Source: Legionella massiliensis
GTDB lineage: Bacteria; Pseudomonadota; Gammaproteobacteria; Legionellales; Legionellaceae
Direction: 5' to 3'
Assembly (NCBI RefSeq): GCF_000756815.1
Contig: NZ_CCVW01000004.1
Location: forward strand, 638,543 to 702,542
DNA: 64,000 bases
Every line of letters starts with the position of its first letter. Positions within the stretch are counted from its first letter, which is position 1. This document shows positions 53,862-62,083 of this stretch, piece by piece. The translations under genes and the position numbers were made by a program. Below the pieces are notes generated by a model that had not been told where the DNA came from, did no database searches, and saw nothing but the letters and a program-made list of their open reading frames with translations.

Positions 53862-55463
53862 ATGGCCACCAGTCAAACCGAATTAGAGAAAGAGTTAGAA
53901 CAACTTATATCAACCAAATATCCCTTGCATCCAAAGCAATTCTCAACAGAAGAGCGGGCAGTGCTGCAAACCCTAACAAAGCTAGCCTATGTTTACGCGC
54001 AGCCTGATGGCCAAACCAGTCTTGTTTCAACTGTTCCAATAGCTTCAATTGAAAATATAATCCAAAGCGGGCAACTTACCTTAGTTGCAGAAAAATTGGA
54101 TGACTCATTTTTAGAGTCAATAGAGAAAATTATCGCAAGCAAACACATAAAATTTACTGCAGAAGCAGAGGGTATGAAGATAGTGACTGATATGACCAGT
54201 CTCTACCAAAGATGTTGTAGATCCTTGCCAAAAAATGCTTCATTTGAGAATGTTTTATTTAAAATGTATACAGAGGAATCTGCATTCTACAGGAAAATGA
54301 ATGCAATCATTGGCGGATATAACGATCCAGCGAAAACCACTGATGACGAAAAAATATTTGCCCTCTTGCTTAATATTGCCTTGCATAAGGCCGGCCTTAA
54401 GAAAGCCAATAATGAAATGCAGGAAATACCAGAAACTTTATATAGAGGGCAGTCAGTTGGTCTAGAGGACATCAAGAAAAAATTCGACATGGTTAATAGC
54501 ATGAAATCCTCGGATACCCTAGCAAATGTTGCCCCTAAAGACCTTCAAGATATTAATATAGCCAGCGTCGTTAGAAAGAAAAATGTTAGCACAAGCAAAG
54601 ATGAGGATATTAGCACTCAATTTGCCAAGGGTACTGCTGGTAATAAAAAAGGAATTGTATTGAAGATTCAAAATCCAGCAGAAATTGCTGATTTTTATAA
54701 CATTGCTAACGTTTCAGGCACTCCTAAGGAAGCCGAATTTTCCAGTCGTTTTCCAGATGACGTTGCAATAATACCTGTTCATTTAGAAGAGGATGTGAAT
54801 GGGGTTACTCACGTAGAAGCTGTTTGCATACGCTCCGATAAAGTTATTCTTGAAAACTCACAACATCTGGACAGTATAGTCAATTCGATAAAATCAAAAA
54901 TGAATAACATATTAGATGATGAGTTTCTCGATCAGGATCAAAAAAATTTGCTGCTCCCCCTAGCTTCAAAATTCTATGCAAACCCTGATGCAAATCTGTT
55001 GGAGTTCACTGTAAAGACCCTACAAGACTTGTATCAAACCAACCCTGATGATTCACTTAAGGCAGATTTTGATGATTTAAAGCGTTCATTAGAAGCTTAC
55101 TTCGCAATTACTGCAGACCTCAAAGTATCCCACAACCAACCCAAAACTCTCGAAAATGAACAAAAAAACATGCAAAAAATCTTGCAGGGTAAAAACACCT
55201 GGTTTTCAGAAGCAAATATCCCTGATAATCATGTGCTAAGTGCACATTTTAAGGTTCTATCTAATCCTAGCTCAACCAACGAAGAGCTACATGGGGCAGC
55301 TAGAAATATAAAAGCAGCAATCAAATTGGATAAGACCTTGACAACCCAGTACCCGCAGTTAGAACAAGGCATGAAAGATCTAATGTCATCAATTAATACT
55401 ATACAGAAACTCGGAAAGGATAATGAATTTGCGGAAGACGAAACACAATCCTTGCGTTTTTGA
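53862..55463 (+). CDS. Candidate mono-ADP-ribosyltransferase effector
   Basis: 533 residues, no signal peptide. A central domain has the complete R-S-E set of ADP-ribosyltransferases: Arg195 in TLYRGQ, Ser243-Thr244-Ser245 in NVSTSKDEDISTQFA, and Glu290-x-Glu292 in PKEAEFSSRF, at family-like spacing. The N-terminal 190 residues and C-terminal 210 residues are helical. The C-terminal end EFAEDETQSLRF is Glu-rich like a Dot/Icm signal. Arg-specific mono-ADP-ribosylation of a host protein is the family expectation; target is unknown. ATG 53862. Confidence 0.75.
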   Translation: MATSQTELEKELEQLISTKYPLHPKQFSTEERAVLQTLTKLAYVYAQPDGQTSLVSTVPIASIENIIQSGQLTLVAEKLDDSFLESIEKIIASKHIKFTAEAEGMKIVTDMTSLYQRCCRSLPKNASFENVLFKMYTEESAFYRKMNAIIGGYNDPAKTTDDEKIFALLLNIALHKAGLKKANNEMQEIPETLYRGQSVGLEDIKKKFDMVNSMKSSDTLANVAPKDLQDINIASVVRKKNVSTSKDEDISTQFAKGTAGNKKGIVLKIQNPAEIADFYNIANVSGTPKEAEFSSRFPDDVAIIPVHLEEDVNGVTHVEAVCIRSDKVILENSQHLDSIVNSIKSKMNNILDDEFLDQDQKNLLLPLASKFYANPDANLLEFTVKTLQDLYQTNPDDSLKADFDDLKRSLEAYFAITADLKVSHNQPKTLENEQKNMQKILQGKNTWFSEANIPDNHVLSAHFKVLSNPSSTNEELHGAARNIKAAIKLDKTLTTQYPQLEQGMKDLMSSINTIQKLGKDNEFAEDETQSLRF

Positions 55464-55484
55464 TTGCGAGAGCTAACTTCTCCC

Positions 55485-55561
55485 GTAATAGGTCAGCCAA
55501 TGGCGTCAACCTAAGTAAATTTATGCCGCATCTCCCCCTCTCTCTAACTCTCTCCCCAAGG
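55485..55561. repeat. GTAATAGGTCAGCCAATGGCG repeat
   Basis: Combines the GTAATAGGTCA end of the 17423 element with the CAATGGCGTCAAC/pyrimidine tract seen at 31903. Fills the gap between the ART gene and the cyclase. Confidence 0.5.
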
Positions 55562-55665
55562 AAGGAGGGGCGAGCTTCTCCATAAGTCCTGCGGCTTGTA
55601 AGCAAGACATTAGCTATAATTTATTTGATGCGAAACGATATGGATTAATAAAGAAGGACATCAAG

Positions 55666-57753
55666 ATGATGTTGCGAGGTTTCAAAGTCAGTATTCGTGT
55701 AAGTATTATTACTTTATTTATTACTCTGCTGAGCCTGACTGGCTTTAGTATCATCGGTATCAACTATTCATCCTTAAATACAATTCTAAGTTCAACTGCG
55801 AAAAATTCAATTGAGCAAACCTCCTTACTCATCAAAGAGCGTCTTTCCATTTATTTGCGCCCTTTAAATCGGAATTTGCTTGAGATTAGAAATATGATTA
55901 ATGAAGGCATTCTTGATCCGTCCAATCATTCACAGTTCGATCTAATGCTGCTCGAGGCAATTCGTCATGACCCCAATATTTACATGGTTTATTTCGGAAC
56001 GGTGGATGGTGACTTCTATGGAGCAGAACGGGAAAAAAACGGCCTTATCGCTTTGAATCATATTGTGAACTCTCAATCGCCAGGATATAGAATTCATTAT
56101 GAATTGAATAATAAAAACCAGATCACTGCCAAGCAAACTCTTGTTCAACCCTATGATCCAAGAGCACGCCCCTGGTATCAACAAGCTGTAAAGGCTGGGA
56201 AACCTGTCTGGACCGGAATTTATCAATTTGTAGTCTTTGAGAATAATAGTAATAAGACTGTACTGGGTATAACTGCAGCGGTGCCTATTTATGATAAGGA
56301 GCACAAGCTAAAAGGCGTTCTTTCCATGGATATAACTCTTGATGGCCTCCAAAAATTTGTCAATCAATTGCAAGTTAGCAAAAACGCGATGATCTATATA
56401 ACTAGCGAAGACAGACAGGTTATCGCCTACCAGAATCCCCTTCATCAGAATGATCTCCGCGGCGAAAAACTAACAACTGCCTTTATTAGAAAAGACCAAA
56501 TACCATTAGAAGCTTTTGATATTGAGCATCTTGAACCCAATGTTTTTTCTTATGTTTACAAACATAAGGAATTCTATATAGCTAATCAACCGGTGATAAA
56601 TAACGACAAAAAAGATATCTGGACTATTACTATTATTGTCCCGGCTGCGGATATTTTAGGCTCTCTACAAAATTTAAGTATTCATAGTTTGATACTGGCT
56701 ATTTTGATTTTACTACTAGGAACACTGGTTGCTCGGTATGTCTCCCAAAAAATATCTAAACCTATTATTCAAATCGCTAAGGAAACACAGGAAATTACTA
56801 GCTTAAATCTTGAACCACGCCCTTTGCTTAAAACCATCATCAAGGAAATTAGCTATATGGATAAGAGCTTGGTCAATATGCGTGCCAGCCTGCTTTCCTT
56901 CCAGCGCTATGTTCCAAGTTCTTTGGTTAAGAAATTAATGCTTAGCGGGCAAATTGCCGAAGTAGGCGGTCAGCGCCAGGCGCTCACTATCTTATTTTCT
57001 GATATTAAAAACTTTACCCAATTGTCAGAAATGACTACTCCAGAAAAATTAATGATTTATTTATCGCGCTATTTCCAGTCAATGACTGAATCAGTGATCA
57101 TGCACCATGGCATGCTGGATAAATATATTGGTGATGCTGTCATGGCTCTTTGGAATGCCCCCTTAGCTGATGAGCAGCATGCCTTACACGCCTGTCAAAC
57201 AGCAGTAGATATGCAGGCTCGTGTAGCGAAGCTCAATAGAATAAATTTAAAAGCAGGATTAGCCCAGTTTTCAATAAGAATAGCTATTAATTCCGGTGAT
57301 GCCGTTGTAGGAAATGTAGGTTCGGAGGAACGGCTTAATTTTACAGCCCTTGGCGATGCAGTGAATCTGACCAGCCGTCTTGAGGCTATAAACAAAATTT
57401 ATCACACACAGATTATTGTGAGTAAATCGACTTTCTTGCAAGTAGAAACACAATTTCCTTTCCGTTTACTCGATGAAGTCGCTGTGCGAGGTAAACATGA
57501 GAGCACAGCTATTTATGAGTTAGTCCTCGCTGAAAACATAGAGAATCTGGAACAGCATAAAAAAGAGTTTGCTCAGGCATTTGCTTATTATCAAAGAGGT
57601 GAATGGAAGGAAAGTCTGGAATTATTTAAACGAGTCACAGCAGCCTATCCTGGTGATTATTTGGCAACAGTCTATATCGAGCGCTGCCAAACATTAATTG
57701 ACTCCCCTCCTGAGGATTGGGATGGAGTCTGGCGGATTATAGAAACTTATTAA
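55666..57753 (+). CDS. Membrane adenylate cyclase (class III) with Cache-type sensor
   Basis: 695 residues. TM helix about 10-35, an extracytoplasmic dCache-like domain (RHDPNIYMVYFGTVDGDFYG, DPRARPWYQQAVKAGKPVW) to about 335, TM helix about 340-362, a HAMP-like linker, then the class III catalytic domain with LFSDIKNFTQLSE and YIGDAVMALW (two metal Asp), and LGDAVNLTSRLE (Asn/Arg). A TPR-like tail (YYQRGEWKESLELFKRV) ends the protein. Converts ATP to cAMP upon sensing an external ligand. ATG 55666 with AAGAAGGA upstream. The cNMP-binding patatin at 8658 may be one reader of the signal, an inference only. Confidence 0.88.
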   Translation: MMLRGFKVSIRVSIITLFITLLSLTGFSIIGINYSSLNTILSSTAKNSIEQTSLLIKERLSIYLRPLNRNLLEIRNMINEGILDPSNHSQFDLMLLEAIRHDPNIYMVYFGTVDGDFYGAEREKNGLIALNHIVNSQSPGYRIHYELNNKNQITAKQTLVQPYDPRARPWYQQAVKAGKPVWTGIYQFVVFENNSNKTVLGITAAVPIYDKEHKLKGVLSMDITLDGLQKFVNQLQVSKNAMIYITSEDRQVIAYQNPLHQNDLRGEKLTTAFIRKDQIPLEAFDIEHLEPNVFSYVYKHKEFYIANQPVINNDKKDIWTITIIVPAADILGSLQNLSIHSLILAILILLLGTLVARYVSQKISKPIIQIAKETQEITSLNLEPRPLLKTIIKEISYMDKSLVNMRASLLSFQRYVPSSLVKKLMLSGQIAEVGGQRQALTILFSDIKNFTQLSEMTTPEKLMIYLSRYFQSMTESVIMHHGMLDKYIGDAVMALWNAPLADEQHALHACQTAVDMQARVAKLNRINLKAGLAQFSIRIAINSGDAVVGNVGSEERLNFTALGDAVNLTSRLEAINKIYHTQIIVSKSTFLQVETQFPFRLLDEVAVRGKHESTAIYELVLAENIENLEQHKKEFAQAFAYYQRGEWKESLELFKRVTAAYPGDYLATVYIERCQTLIDSPPEDWDGVWRIIETY

Positions 57754-57774
57754 CTGACCTATTACTGTTAACTC

Positions 57775-58008
57775 TTAAAAACCATAATTATTTTCTATCC
57801 ATTGATGCAAGTCGTCTAGAGCGATAGGTTTACTAAAATAATAACCCTGCGCTATATCGCAATGATGGACTTGTAAAAATTGTAACTGTTCTTTGGTTTC
57901 TACGCCTTCAGCAACCACCTTCATACCTAGTTCGTGGCCTAGTTCTATAATCTTTATCACAGTGACACGTGCACTGTTTTCAATCAGCACATTGTCTATA
58001 AAGGATTT
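57775..58008 (-). pseudogene. C-terminal remnant of an EAL-domain (c-di-GMP phosphodiesterase) gene
   Basis: 77 codons reading KSFIDN, then VIKIIELGHELGMKVVAEGV followed by ETKEQL and CDIAQGYYFSKPI: the last third of an EAL domain. Homology stops at about 58008, where an in-frame stop and unrelated sequence begin. The active-site E-A-L part is missing. This break marks the left edge of the integrative island, so the gene was cut by integration or by later deletion. Confidence 0.75.
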
Positions 58009-58186
58009 TCAATCCTAATTATTCATGTTTTAGCATCCCTCAATAATTTTTAAATATCTTTATTATCCCTTTAAAATCAAGTACATTATCGCTTGTTGAG
58101 ATTTTTTAACTCTTAATTCGTTTTAAATAATCTGTCTACATTGTGTCTACATGGAAATTAATCCTCGGTTTTCTCTGGAGAAGAAT

Positions 58187-59425
58187 ATGGAAAACAATAA
58201 GTCGGTGAAACTCATTAAATCGGTGATTGATAAAATCAAACCTGTGGAAGGAAAAGATCAGGTGTTTTATCGAGATGAGCAATTAAAGGGGTTTGCATTA
58301 AGAGTGACTGCTGCCGGAGTAAAAAGCTTTGTTGTTGAAACTCGTATTGCCAATAAAGTTAAACGCATTACTCTGGGCAAGTATGGTCAGCTTACTGCTG
58401 AGGAAGCACGCAAGCAGGCAAAACATTTATTAGGGCAAGTTGCGAAAGGGGATAATCCTGTTGCTGAGAAGAAGACAAATAAAATTAAATCGCTTAGTTT
58501 GCAGGAGGTGTTTAATGATTACCTTAAAGCCCGTAAAGATTTAAAAGCGCTGACTATCAAAGATTATCAAAGTGTTCTAAAGCAAGTGATGCCTGATGGG
58601 CTTGGCAAACCCCTGATTAATATTACAAGAGAAATGATTGCCAAGCGTCACGCGCAATATGGCCAAACGAATAGTAAAGCACGGGCTAATTATGCGATGC
58701 GAGTTTTACGTGCGGTATTTAATTTTGCTGTTCATGAGTATCAGTTAGATGATGGCCAACCTATTATTGCGATTAATCCAGTGGAATATTTATCACATGC
58801 GCGTAGTTGGTACCGAGTCGATCGTAAAAATACCATGATCAAAAATCATCAATTAGCTGCTTGGTCTGAGGCTTTAACAAAGCTCGGTGAGCAAGAAAGT
58901 TATCCGCAAGCAACGATGTGGAAAGATTATTTTTTATTGATTCTTTATACAGGCTTAAGACGGATGGAAGCAGCTTCTTTGTCTTGGAAGGACATCGATT
59001 TTCAAGCGAAGACCTTTACTGTACAAGATACTAAAAATAGAGAGATTCATACCTTGCCTATGTCTGATGTTCTCTATTAATTATTCCTGCGAAGGAAGCA
59101 AAGCAAAACAAAAGAATTTGTTTTTCCTGCACCAAGTAAAAGTGGTCATGTTGTGGAACCAAGAAAGGCAATGTTAAAAGTGGTCGAACTCTCGGGAGTT
59201 TCTTTTACAGTGCATGATTTAAGAAGAACCTTTGCTACAACAGCAGAAAGCTTGGACTTACCGGCCTATGCACTAAAGCGCTTGTTGAATCACAAAATGA
59301 CAAATGATGTGACAGCTGGCTATATTATGCGGGATGTTGAACGATTAAGAACTCCTATGCAACGTATCGCTGATCATTTAAATTGTCAGATGGCTAATAC
59401 TCCAGAAGTTGAAGAAATTAATTAG
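58187..59425 (+). pseudogene. P4-type tyrosine integrase with in-frame stop
   Basis: Site-specific recombinase, 412 codons from ATG 58187 (CTGGAGAAGAAT upstream). N-terminal arm-binding domain (FYRDEQLKGFALRVTAAG, LGKYGQLTAEEAR), core-binding domain, and catalytic domain with TGLRRMEA (first Arg), HDLRRTFAT (His-x-x-Arg) and HKMTNDVTAGY (His, Tyr nucleophile). A TAA at 59078-59080 interrupts it after MSDVLY; the frame continues without shift to 59425. The break separates the first catalytic Arg from the rest, so the enzyme is inactive unless the stop is suppressed. Confidence 0.85.
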
Positions 59426-59434
59426 CTTTTTAAA

Positions 59435-59557
59435 TATAATCCTATTTGTATAGGATTATATTTAAAATTTACTATTTCTTTAGATTAATCCTATAATAGT
59501 AGGATTAATGAAGAGGTTTCATTAAGATTTCTAATTAAGACTATAGTAGTAGGATTA
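59435..59557 (+). promoter_or_regulatory. Three HipB-type operators upstream of hipB
   Basis: Palindromes TAATCCTATTTGTATAGGATTA (59437-59458) and TAATCCTATAATAGTAGGATTA (59486-59507), plus a half-conserved one ending AGTAGGATTA (59536-59557). Centres are 49-50 bp apart. The third covers the AGGA ribosome site and ends one base before the hipB ATG. The ATCC-N8-GGAT layout is that of E. coli HipB operators. Confidence 0.75.
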
Positions 59558-59558
59558 T

Positions 59559-59837
59559 ATGGCCAAGCAAATCAAAAAATTAGAAACGCCGAATCTGCAA
59601 CAAGTAATTACCGCAGAGTTGCTAGGAAAAATAATTAAGGCGCGTCGAACGCAAAGTGATTTGCGCTTAGAGGATGCAGCTGCATTATGCGGTGTAGCTA
59701 AAGATACATTGATGAAAGTTGAACATGGCCAATCGACTTGTCAATTAGGAAGCGTATTACAAATTTGTTCTGCATTAGGAATAAAACTCCATGTAGCGCC
59801 ATGGACAAGTAATGAGAGTGAAAATGATTGGAGCTAA
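59559..59837 (+). CDS. hipB: HipB-like antitoxin/repressor
   Basis: 92 residues with an XRE helix-turn-helix: KIIKARRTQSDLRLEDAAAL then CGVAKDTLMKVEHGQSTCQ, LGSVLQICSALGIKL. The short polar tail after KLHVAP is where HipB contacts HipA. Start ATG 59559, with AGGA of the third operator as ribosome site, so self-repression could act on both transcription and translation. Overlaps hipA, as usual for this module. Confidence 0.88.
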   Translation: MAKQIKKLETPNLQQVITAELLGKIIKARRTQSDLRLEDAAALCGVAKDTLMKVEHGQSTCQLGSVLQICSALGIKLHVAPWTSNESENDWS

Positions 59838-61122
59838 GCAGGTTTTAGATGTTTATTTAGGCAAAGATCAAATAGCGCAACTAGCACTTATCGATGATCA
59901 GTTATATTGGAATTATTCTGATCCCTGGAAAAGAGAAGGGTATGCAGTTTCTCCACATTTGCCCTTGCAGCAAGAGATTCCACCACTAAATGTGCAGCGA
60001 TTCCTACGAAATTTATTACCCGAGGGAGCTGCTCTAGAAGAATTATTGAATAACTTTCATTTAAGTAGAAACAATACCTTTGGTCTGGTTCGAGCTTTAG
60101 GACTAGATACACCGGGTTCCTTAGTTATATTAGCCTCTAATCAACTAATTCCAGAGCAAGCTAATTTTCGAGTAATCACTGATGAGGAATTAGCACAACG
60201 TTTAGACCATCGCGACAGATATAGTCTAATCATTTGGGATGGAAAACCTCGTCTTTCAGTTGCCGGAGTACAGGATAAAATTAACGTAGTCCTTAACGAT
60301 CAGGGACAGCTTGGTTTTGGAGAAGGTAGTTTGTGTTCTACTCATATCCTCAAATTTGAGACAAAAAAAAATTCATCTATTGTTTTAAACGAATATCTTT
60401 CTATGCGTTTAGCTAAACGTTGTGCCTTAAATGTGGCGAATGTCCAGATAAAACATTTTGGCCCGCATTCAGCTTTATTGGTAGAGCGCTTTGACAGGAA
60501 ATCGATTACTAACAATATTGTGAAAAGACGCCACTTAATAGATGGTTGTCAAGCACTGAATCTACCACCCGATTACAAATATGAACAAAATTTTGGAAAT
60601 AGCAGGGATGTGGCACATATTAGGGATGGGGTAAGCTTACCTAAGCTGTTTGATTTTGCTAATCAGTGTATAAATCCTGCAAAAACCAAGCAACAAATCC
60701 TTGATTGGGTTTTATTTAATATTTTGATTTTTAATTGTGATGCTCACGGGAAAAATATAAGTTTTTTTGTTGGCTCAAAGGGTATTTCACTGGCACCCTT
60801 TTATGATTTGGTCAATATAAAAATGTACCCTGAATATGAGCATGCACTAGCTATGGCATTAGGCGATGAATTTGATGAGAATAACATCTATGCTTATCAA
60901 TTAGCTGATTTTGCAGATACTTGCCGATTACCAAGATCGCTAGTAACAAATCGTTTGATATATTTAATTGAAAGATTAACAGATGCTTTGCAAGAGGAAA
61001 TCAAATTATTGTTAGTTGATGAGAATGAAAAAAAATATTTAAGGCAGTATCAGGAAATTATCACAAAGCGATGCGAGCATTTATTAGTACAGAGCAAAGA
61101 AATTACTTCGGTGCAAATATAG
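59824..61122 (+). CDS. hipA: HipA-type serine/threonine kinase toxin
   Basis: 432 residues. N-terminal HipA domain (VLDVYLGKDQIAQLALID, LPEGAALEELL), then the kinase: LSVAGVQDKINVVLND (P-loop/ejectable loop), LKFETKKNSS (ATP Lys), LVERFDRK, FNCDAHGKNISF (catalytic D-x-H-x-K-N) and LAPFYDLVNIK (metal-binding D). All are intact. In E. coli HipA phosphorylates glutamyl-tRNA synthetase and causes persistence. ATG 59824, inside hipB by 14 nt; an ATG at 59812 is possible. The only clearly functional unit in this part of the island. Confidence 0.9.
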   Translation: MIGAKQVLDVYLGKDQIAQLALIDDQLYWNYSDPWKREGYAVSPHLPLQQEIPPLNVQRFLRNLLPEGAALEELLNNFHLSRNNTFGLVRALGLDTPGSLVILASNQLIPEQANFRVITDEELAQRLDHRDRYSLIIWDGKPRLSVAGVQDKINVVLNDQGQLGFGEGSLCSTHILKFETKKNSSIVLNEYLSMRLAKRCALNVANVQIKHFGPHSALLVERFDRKSITNNIVKRRHLIDGCQALNLPPDYKYEQNFGNSRDVAHIRDGVSLPKLFDFANQCINPAKTKQQILDWVLFNILIFNCDAHGKNISFFVGSKGISLAPFYDLVNIKMYPEYEHALAMALGDEFDENNIYAYQLADFADTCRLPRSLVTNRLIYLIERLTDALQEEIKLLLVDENEKKYLRQYQEIITKRCEHLLVQSKEITSVQI

Positions 61123-61142
61123 TAGAATAGAGAACAATGTAA

Positions 61143-61382
61143 ATGAAATCAGCTAACGAAGATTATTGTGGCAAATACCAGCATTTTAAAAATAAAAATT
61201 TATACGAGGTGATTGGTGTAGCCAGACATAGTGAAACATTAGAAGAGATGATTATTTATAAAGCGCTTTATGAATGCGAAGAGTTTGGTAAAGATCAAAT
61301 TTGGGTTCGACCTAAAATAATGTTTTTTGAGCAAGTTGAATATGAGGGTTCCATAGTTCCGCGATTTATGAAAATCAGTTAA
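61143..61382 (+). CDS. DUF1653 protein
   Basis: 79 residues of the small DUF1653 family: CGKYQHFKNKNLYEVIGVAR, HSETLEEMIIYKALYE, IWVRPKIMFFEQVE and VPRFMKI. Often found alone or in mobile islands; function unknown. Starts 20 nt after hipA and may be co-transcribed. Confidence 0.8.
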   Translation: MKSANEDYCGKYQHFKNKNLYEVIGVARHSETLEEMIIYKALYECEEFGKDQIWVRPKIMFFEQVEYEGSIVPRFMKIS

Positions 61383-61394
61383 TAGAAATCACTG

Positions 61395-61478
61395 GGACAA
61401 ACGGGACACAGGGACAACTATACAAACACTGAATTTTGTTGTCCCAAAGTAAAAAATTCAATTGGGACATCAGGGACA
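61395..61478. repeat. GGGACA iteron-like cluster, left
   Basis: Six copies of GGGACA: direct at 61395, 61404, 61412, 61464 and 61473, and one inverted at 61440. The first three are spaced 8-9 bp. A matching cluster lies at 63842-63926 beyond the primase. The rest of the gap to 61748 has repeated TATCAT words (61504-61530) and no gene I can support. Confidence 0.55.
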
Positions 61479-61748
61479 AATCCGGCAAGAAAAATTTTTT
61501 GAGTATCAATCGATATCATTTAGTATCATTCTGATCGTAAGCCTCCAAAGCCCTTGACGGCCCTTTAAATTCCACGCAATACTTCGTCTGAACTGTGAAT
61601 TTTTACGGTTCAATTAAAGTGACGGCAAACGAAATATCACGACTTTTTCCCTCAAGGGAACCCGGCCGGATAGTCAACTGATATTCATCGAGCAAGACGC
61701 AAACCGTCGATATTATGCTGAATGAATAAATCATTTGATGAGGGCTAT

Positions 61749-62021
61749 ATGAATAATAAACAAACCCGTTTACGACTATTAAACGAATTTGAATCTGCAC
61801 CAGATTCTGCTTTATTTAATCAACAAACTTTAGCAGCAGTTTTAGACTGTTCAACCCAGCTTTTAGAACGTAATCGTTGGGAAGGAAAGGGTGTTCCTTA
61901 CCTTAAAATTGGCCGCAAGGTTTTGTATCGTAAATCTGACGTTATGTCATTTCTCCAGCGACAAAAAATCTATCGTTCTACCTGTGATGAAGGGCAGTTC
62001 CTTTCACTTGTCACTGAATGA
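61749..62021 (+). CDS. AlpA/excisionase-like DNA-binding protein
   Basis: 90 residues from ATG 61749 (GATGAGGGCTAT upstream). FNQQTLAAVLDCSTQLLERN, then RWEGKGVPYLKIGRKVLYRK with SDVMSFLQ, is the winged-helix AlpA/MerR-like fold used for excision control and activation of P4-like integrases. Located just before the primase, the common place in satellite islands. Confidence 0.78.
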   Translation: MNNKQTRLRLLNEFESAPDSALFNQQTLAAVLDCSTQLLERNRWEGKGVPYLKIGRKVLYRKSDVMSFLQRQKIYRSTCDEGQFLSLVTE

Positions 62022-62083
62022 ATAAACTGTTCACGGAAGGATAGATTTTCTCTCTTCCATGAACTCTGCTGGAGGAAATAGTC

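Noticed and set aside
58008..58186. tRNA gene as attachment site of the island
   Set aside because: I looked for a cloverleaf and a 3-prime TTC-loop next to the integrase and found none; the junction is in an EAL gene instead.
61603..61800. Minus-strand 65-residue frame
   Set aside because: It overlaps the AlpA-like gene start, has no ribosome site and no recognisable pattern.
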